Origin: JBAWYM01 sp037143575
GTDB taxonomy: Bacteria > Patescibacteriota > Gracilibacteria > Peribacterales > Peribacteraceae
Reading direction: 5' to 3'
Assembly: GCA_037143575.1 (NCBI GenBank)
Contig: JBAWYM010000058.1
Coordinates: 1-9,427, forward strand
DNA length: 9,427 nucleotides
Shown: positions 6,801 to 9,427 of the stretch, piece after piece
How the letters are laid out: each line of letters begins with the position of its first letter
Numbering within the stretch: the stretch's first letter is position 1
Made by a program: the position numbers and the translations under genes
The notes under the pieces: model-generated
What the model saw: only the letters and a program-made list of their open reading frames with translations
Told to the model about the DNA's origin: nothing
Database searches by the model: none

Positions 6801-9427
6801 TGACGGCGTCAGCGTTGTAGTCAGCGTGATGCCCGATCCGAATGTGGAAGGATTGAGCGACGAAATCATGACCATCGCACTATTCGCTTTGTGTACCGTC
6901 TGCGTCAGCGTGGACGAAACGGAACCGTAGAAATGGGAACTCCCGCCATACTCCACCGTCAGAGCATGACTACCTATCGCGAGAGTGCCGATAGTGATCG
7001 CACCAGAACCATGGCTGATCATTGCGCTTCCAATGATGGATCCACCATTCTTAAAGGTCAGCGATCCGGTTGCGGAGGCCGGCGTCACCGTTGCCGTCAG
7101 CGTGACATTCGTTTGGTAGGTGGAAGGATTGAGGGAGGAGACGAATGCGATCGAGGTCGAAGAGATGAAGTTCCAGTTGGTATTGTTCCCGCTATCGATG
7201 CATCCCGCCGTTCCCGTAAAACAGAGGAGTGTTTGCCCTCCGTTTGCATTGATATCCATCACATCCACATAACTAATGCTCTGCGTTCCACTGTCGCCAT
7301 CCAGCAGCAATTGCGCCGCATTGCCTGTCTGCGTCGACCGCAAGCTCAAGAGTTGTCCGGCTGCACCGCCTAAGATCAGTGCTCCGCTCACGCTCTGCGT
7401 GGTACCGGCCGCAACGGTTACCGTCCGTACAGTATTTCCGGAGATCGTAAGATTGTGAAATACGGTCGAGCCGCTGACACTCTGATTTCCAGCCCCGTCG
7501 AATGTTACCGTGCCCGATCCGGAAGTAAATATACCAAAGTTGGACCAGTTGCCTGTTAAAGAGATGGCCTTGCCATCCGCGTCAAGAGTGCCTGAGGTGA
7601 TGGTGAGATTTCCCGAGAGTGTCAGGGCGTCGGCGAGAATGGTGGTGGATCCATATGTGTCGAGGTTGAGGTTTGTGTTGAGAGTGACACCGGTTGTGGT
7701 GATGACGGGTCTTACTACAGCGGCCCAGCCGGAGCCGTTCCATTGGGCGATACGGCTAATAGTGCTTCCGCCTATGGTTGTAAAACCGCCTCCGGCTATT
7801 AGATTTCCAGCGTAGGTGGTGAGAGCTTGAACATCGCTAGCGGTGCCTATAGAGGCCCAGGAGGAGCCGTTCCATTGGGCAATACTGCTAATGGTGCTTC
7901 CGCCTATGGTTGTAAACCAGCCTCCGGCTATTAGGTTTCCACTGTAGGTTGTGAGGGCGTAAACAAAACTATTAGTCCCCGTAGCGGTGCCGAAAGAGGT
8001 CCAGGAGGAGCCGTTCCATTGGGCGATATAGCTGATGGTGCTGCCGCCTATTCTTGTAAATTGGCCTCCAGCTATTAAGCTTGAGCCGTAGATTGTGAGA
8101 GCGTAAACTGTGGCATTAGTCGCATTAGCGGTGCCGAGCGAGGTCCAGGAGGAGCCGTTCCATTTGGCGATACGCCAGATGGCGCTTCCGCTTATGGTCA
8201 CAAAACCGCCTCCGGCTATCAGATTTCCCGCATAGGTTGTGAGGGCGTAAATAGGGCTATTAGCCCCTGCAGCGGTGCCGAGCGAGGTCCAGGAGGAGCC
8301 GTCCCATTTGGCGATACGGTTGATGGTGCTGCCGCCTATGGTTGTAAAGCCGCCTCCGGCTATGAGGTTTCCACCGTAGGTTGTGAGGGCGTAAACATAA
8401 TTATTAGTCCCCGTAGCGGTGCCGAGGGATGTCCAGGAGGAGCCGTTCCATTGGGCGATACTGCTAATGGTGCTGCCGCCTATGGTTGTAAAGACGCCTC
8501 CGGCTATGAGGTTTCCACCGTAGGTTGTGAGGGCGCGAACATCGCCATTAGTCCCCGTAGCGGTGCCGAGGGAGGTCCAGGAGGAGCCGTTCCATTTAGC
8601 GATACTGCTGATGGTGCTTCCGCCTATGGTTGTAAAAGAACCTCCGGCTACAAGATATGTCGTACCATTATATGTCCATGTGGTGAGCGCATATATAGTG
8701 TCATTACATCCGCTAAGTAGCGCAGTCATCTTTAGAGTAGAGCTTGCGGCGTTGAATGCGCCACCTGTTACGGTAAAGTTCTGGTTTACAGTTATCGTCC
8801 CACCGGAGCCGGTGAAGGAGCCATCGGTCTGGGAATAGTTAAGTGTTGTAAAATTATAGGTGGAAGCGTCGAAGGTGCCGCTTGAGAGAGTAAGCATGTT
8901 AGATACGTTAAGGGTGTTATCCGCAAGCGATGCGGTGCCGCTTGCTTTATTTATTGTAAGATTATAAAAGCCGCTTCCCCCTGTAATAGACTGAGAAGTA
9001 GTTCCACTTAGTGTAACTGTCCCTACTCCCGAAGTAAGTGTACCTCCTGAATTAATCCAGTTACCTGTTATGGCTATATCTTTTGAGCCTAAGTTAAGAA
9101 TGCCTTGGGTTATGGTGAGGTTTCCGTTTAAGGTGAAGTTGTCTGTCAGATATATGCTTTGGGAAGTGCTAGTGAGATAGATATTTAGGTTTACGGTAAT
9201 AGGAATGGTGTTAGTCGTTATGGAATTGCCTAACCAGGAGGAGCCGTTCCATTGGGCGATACGGCTAATGGTGCTTCCGCCTATGGTTAAAAACGAGCCT
9301 CCTGCTATGAGGTTTCCACCGTAGGTTGTGAGGGCGTGAACATCGCCATTAGTCCCCGTAGCGGTGCCGAGGGAGGTCCAGGAGGAGCCGTTCCATTGGG
9401 CGATATAACTGATGGTGCTTCCGCCTA
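3819..9427 (-). CDS. Giant modular cell-surface protein, N-terminus outside window
   Basis: The frame is open to the right edge (at least 1,868 codons), so this is a 5'-partial gene; the ATG at 8897 is internal. It is probably an exported, membrane-anchored adhesin or surface-layer-like protein. Modules in protein order, by base position: tail of a first propeller array (9427-9234); beta-rich spacer (9233-8703); seven-blade propeller (8702-7713); homologous beta-rich spacer (7700-7368), then a segment ending CIDSGNNTNWNF; three Ig-like domains of the Big_3_5 type (7157-6336); two SdrD-B-like domains (6323-5688) with calcium-loop motifs DDHNGNG and DVNGN; a fibronectin-III-like domain (5687-5403); a ZU5-like beta domain (5402-4953); a Pro/Ser linker; a charged coiled coil (4763-4623); an amphipathic helical stretch (4610-4254); a small beta domain resembling carboxypeptidase-regulatory folds (about 4235-3965); and a membrane helix followed by RYFALAKRRR. 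There is no LPXTG motif. Domain names rest on motif recognition; the ligand is unknown. Confidence 0.93.
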   Translation of the reverse strand, partial: GGSTISYIAQWNGSSWTSLGTATGTNGDVHALTTYGGNLIAGGSFLTIGGSTISRIAQWNGSSWLGNSITTNTIPITVNLNIYLTSTSQSIYLTDNFTLNGNLTITQGILNLGSKDIAITGNWINSGGTLTSGVGTVTLSGTTSQSITGGSGFYNLTINKASGTASLADNTLNVSNMLTLSSGTFDASTYNFTTLNYSQTDGSFTGSGGTITVNQNFTVTGGAFNAASSTLKMTALLSGCNDTIYALTTWTYNGTTYLVAGGSFTTIGGSTISSIAKWNGSSWTSLGTATGTNGDVRALTTYGGNLIAGGVFTTIGGSTISSIAQWNGSSWTSLGTATGTNNYVYALTTYGGNLIAGGGFTTIGGSTINRIAKWDGSSWTSLGTAAGANSPIYALTTYAGNLIAGGGFVTISGSAIWRIAKWNGSSWTSLGTANATNATVYALTIYGSSLIAGGQFTRIGGSTISYIAQWNGSSWTSFGTATGTNSFVYALTTYSGNLIAGGWFTTIGGSTISSIAQWNGSSWASIGTASDVQALTTYAGNLIAGGGFTTIGGSTISRIAQWNGSGWAAVVRPVITTTGVTLNTNLNLDTYGSTTILADALTLSGNLTITSGTLDADGKAISLTGNWSNFGIFTSGSGTVTFDGAGNQSVSGSTVFHNLTISGNTVRTVTVAAGTTQSVSGALILGGAAGQLLSLRSTQTGNAAQLLLDGDSGTQSISYVDVMDINANGGQTLLCFTGTAGCIDSGNNTNWNFISSTSIAFVSSLNPSTYQTNVTLTATVTPASATGSLTFKNGGSIIGSAMISHGSGAITIGTLAIGSHALTVEYGGSSHFYGSVSSTLTQTVHKANSAMVMISSLNPSTFGSGITLTTTLTPSTATGTLTFKDGSITIGSATIGHGSGSMTTTLLGGGTHAIAAQYSGDANYSGSVSDALAQTVIKGVTSTVVLSSLHPSRYNQTIVFSANVLPASATGVVSFRDGGIAFGTGVIAGGTASVTSAALVVGTHTITAVYGGNSNYFGSLSDPLSQQVIYVTGTGTALGRVWDDHNGNGLKESGETDGIEHVTVTLSGQTTTGAALSFAQSTALSGDYRFSDILRSNEVGYTVAADLTTVPSGWIRTTATSSGGIVLGTGAVKTVNFGFVRASTLSGSVFLDVNGNSVRDVLETRSFSGITLTLTGTSATGGVIGQSVKTDENGVYIFSGLPAASGSFLLVSGVPRGYLQTTTASRSVVITVGGQRRAEYIGFSPLPVPVVSNVEATVTASVALITWSTNQEGSSLVEYSPDGGTLTATPETDSGTLTTDHAVMIDDLPSCVVFRFRVRSRDFLLQEGTSEESTFDMAGCPGLAEILAETGALMTAESGGTLGLTGTGYAMTLSVPEGAVEQMLTFQMTELDPLTVAEALTPPAGKIGVERFFTLTALSGATTQVRTFEKPLTITMRYTADDIAGIDEATLAIWRNDETEWTELSECAVDTIAKTVTCETDHFSTFAMFGDTFPGTESSPSIPATAISVPASENRRARPVVAATSASEVTHPSSDSISIDIFVPVKEAKPVLPVFTEEQKSQLKIVERQHQIREQKARVQELQMHALERRTARLEQERMPVAIGPSFWERMIDSFSAIFDSNKDTFTGIVTFGHEAVTGIIGLGHDALSSTIAFAEHSFITLSDKTIAFTQNIIAVTQNGWHSLIASGQSLAHSIISRFDAREQIAAVRKSMEQSLIKYSTALKNDNGRLVLAQLKITLLSPDGSPYAHAPVVLFSDPVSAVTDVQGTVIFQNVEIREHRLEIHTFKGDVQQRKISLTASAPASAVGKKGVVVSIPEVRIIVDESNLSPFGRLSPLFFALWSLGILAIGTGGGMYGMYRYFALAKRRR
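3846..3926 (-). other. C-terminal membrane anchor of the giant protein
   Basis: The hydrophobic stretch LSPLFFALWSLGILAIGTGG continues through GMYGMYRYF and ends, after ALAK, in three arginines at the very C-terminus. One membrane helix followed by a basic tail implies that the C-terminus faces the cytoplasm and that all upstream modules lie outside the cell. No sortase motif is present, so anchoring is by the helix itself. Confidence 0.8.
4254..4763 (-). other. Helical stalk: coiled coil plus amphipathic segment
   Basis: A charged region from EEQKSQLKIVERQ to ARLEQERM reads as a coiled coil. After FWERMIDSFSAIFD comes an amphipathic tract with two adjacent 11-residue units (TGIVTFGHEAV, TGIIGLGHDAL) and later 7-residue units (TIAFTQN, IIAVTQN). 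Such mixed 11- and 7-residue periodicity fits a helical stalk or oligomerisation region just outside the membrane anchor. The period was assigned by eye. Confidence 0.55.
6336..7157 (-). repeat. Three tandem bacterial Ig-like domains
   Basis: Three copies of about 90 residues (bases 7157-6894, 6890-6618 and 6611-6336) share the pattern S-LNPS, T-T-TP-SATG--TFK-G, G-G-I, G-HA----Y-G---Y-GS-S--L-QTV. This matches the Big_3_5 type of Ig-like domain common in secreted and surface proteins, where such domains act as spacers or binding units. The copies have diverged much more from each other than the propeller blades have, so this is an older duplication. Confidence 0.85.
7713..8702 (-). repeat. 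Seven tandem beta-propeller blades, 144-bp period
   Basis: The GAGCCG word of the conserved WNGSSW codons starts at 8584, 8440, 8296, 8152, 8008, 7864 and 7732 on the plus strand. That is five intervals of exactly 144 bases and a last one of 132 (four codons shorter, at GTASDV). Each blade follows ALTTYGGNLIAGG-F, TTIGGSTIS-IA, WNGSSWTSLGTATGTN. Seven blades are enough for one closed kelch-like propeller. The first blade is atypical (YALTTWTYNGTTYLVAGG) and the last ends in GSGWAAV. Fold assignment is inference from blade length, blade number and the Gly-Gly/Trp pattern. Confidence 0.85.
9234..9427 (-). repeat. End of a second propeller array, cut by the window edge
   Basis: The last two blade ends of another array are visible, with GAGCCG at 9241 and 9385, again 144 bases apart. 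The final blade ends WNGSSWLGNSITT and leads into a beta-rich spacer, as the 7713-8702 array does. The number of further blades to the right is unknown. Confidence 0.85.

Noticed and set aside
7713..8702. Regular repeats as a possible CRISPR array or diversity-generating target
   Set aside because: The 144-bp units are in-frame protein repeats without repeat-spacer structure. No reverse transcriptase or template repeat is visible, and the variable codons are not restricted to adenine positions.
3949..8838. Many plus-strand open frames of 60-160 codons across the giant gene
   Set aside because: They are fragmentary, overlap each other in different frames, and mirror a continuous minus-strand coding frame with clear domain structure.

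Overview
The window looks like chromosomal DNA of a bacterium. It has moderately high GC in its housekeeping genes and lower GC in part of a very large surface-protein gene. All four genes lie on the minus strand, so transcription runs from the right edge to the left: giant repeat surface protein (partial), recA, a Nudix hydrolase, dnaB. Modular surface proteins of this kind, and intergenic palindromic repeats like those here, are familiar from Candidate Phyla Radiation genomes (for example Peregrinibacteria/Peribacteria). That placement is an impression from style, not a demonstrated assignment. The recA frame ends in TGA at the expected family length, so TGA appears to be a stop codon here.

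Layout. Positions 1-198 hold no convincing gene; they contain a small hairpin and a larger AT-rich palindromic repeat just beyond the dnaB stop. dnaB (replicative helicase) occupies 199-1563. A 112-base gap separates it from a Nudix hydrolase of ADP-ribose-pyrophosphatase type (1676-2212). Then comes an intergenic paired-hairpin element (2235-2340), then recA (2373-3452). The 366-base gap upstream of recA (3453-3818) holds a leader hairpin, a probable recA promoter overlapped by a 16-base palindrome, and a second, larger paired-hairpin element (3583-3812) homologous to the first.

From 3819 to the right edge is one uninterrupted minus-strand reading frame. The ATG at 8897 is internal: the frame stays open and plainly homologous through 9427, so the N-terminus lies outside the window. 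In protein order the visible part is: the end of one beta-propeller array, a beta-rich adhesin-like spacer, a second propeller array of seven blades (48 residues each, exact 144-bp period apart from the last), a homologous beta-rich spacer, three bacterial Ig-like domains, two SdrD-B-like domains with calcium-loop motifs, a fibronectin-III-like domain, a ZU5-like beta domain, a charged coiled coil, a long amphipathic helical region, a small beta domain, and a C-terminal membrane anchor ending in Arg-Arg-Arg. The propeller and spacer form a roughly 1.5-kb module present at least twice.

How the genes relate. recA and dnaB serve DNA recombination/repair and replication; the Nudix enzyme is probably nucleotide-sugar housekeeping. 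The surface protein is probably an independent unit displayed outside the cell. The two repeat elements sit exactly at the borders of recA and may separate or modulate transcription there. The most interesting signals are the duplicated propeller module with variation confined to a few residues per blade, and the paired hairpins with mutually complementary loops that bracket recA.
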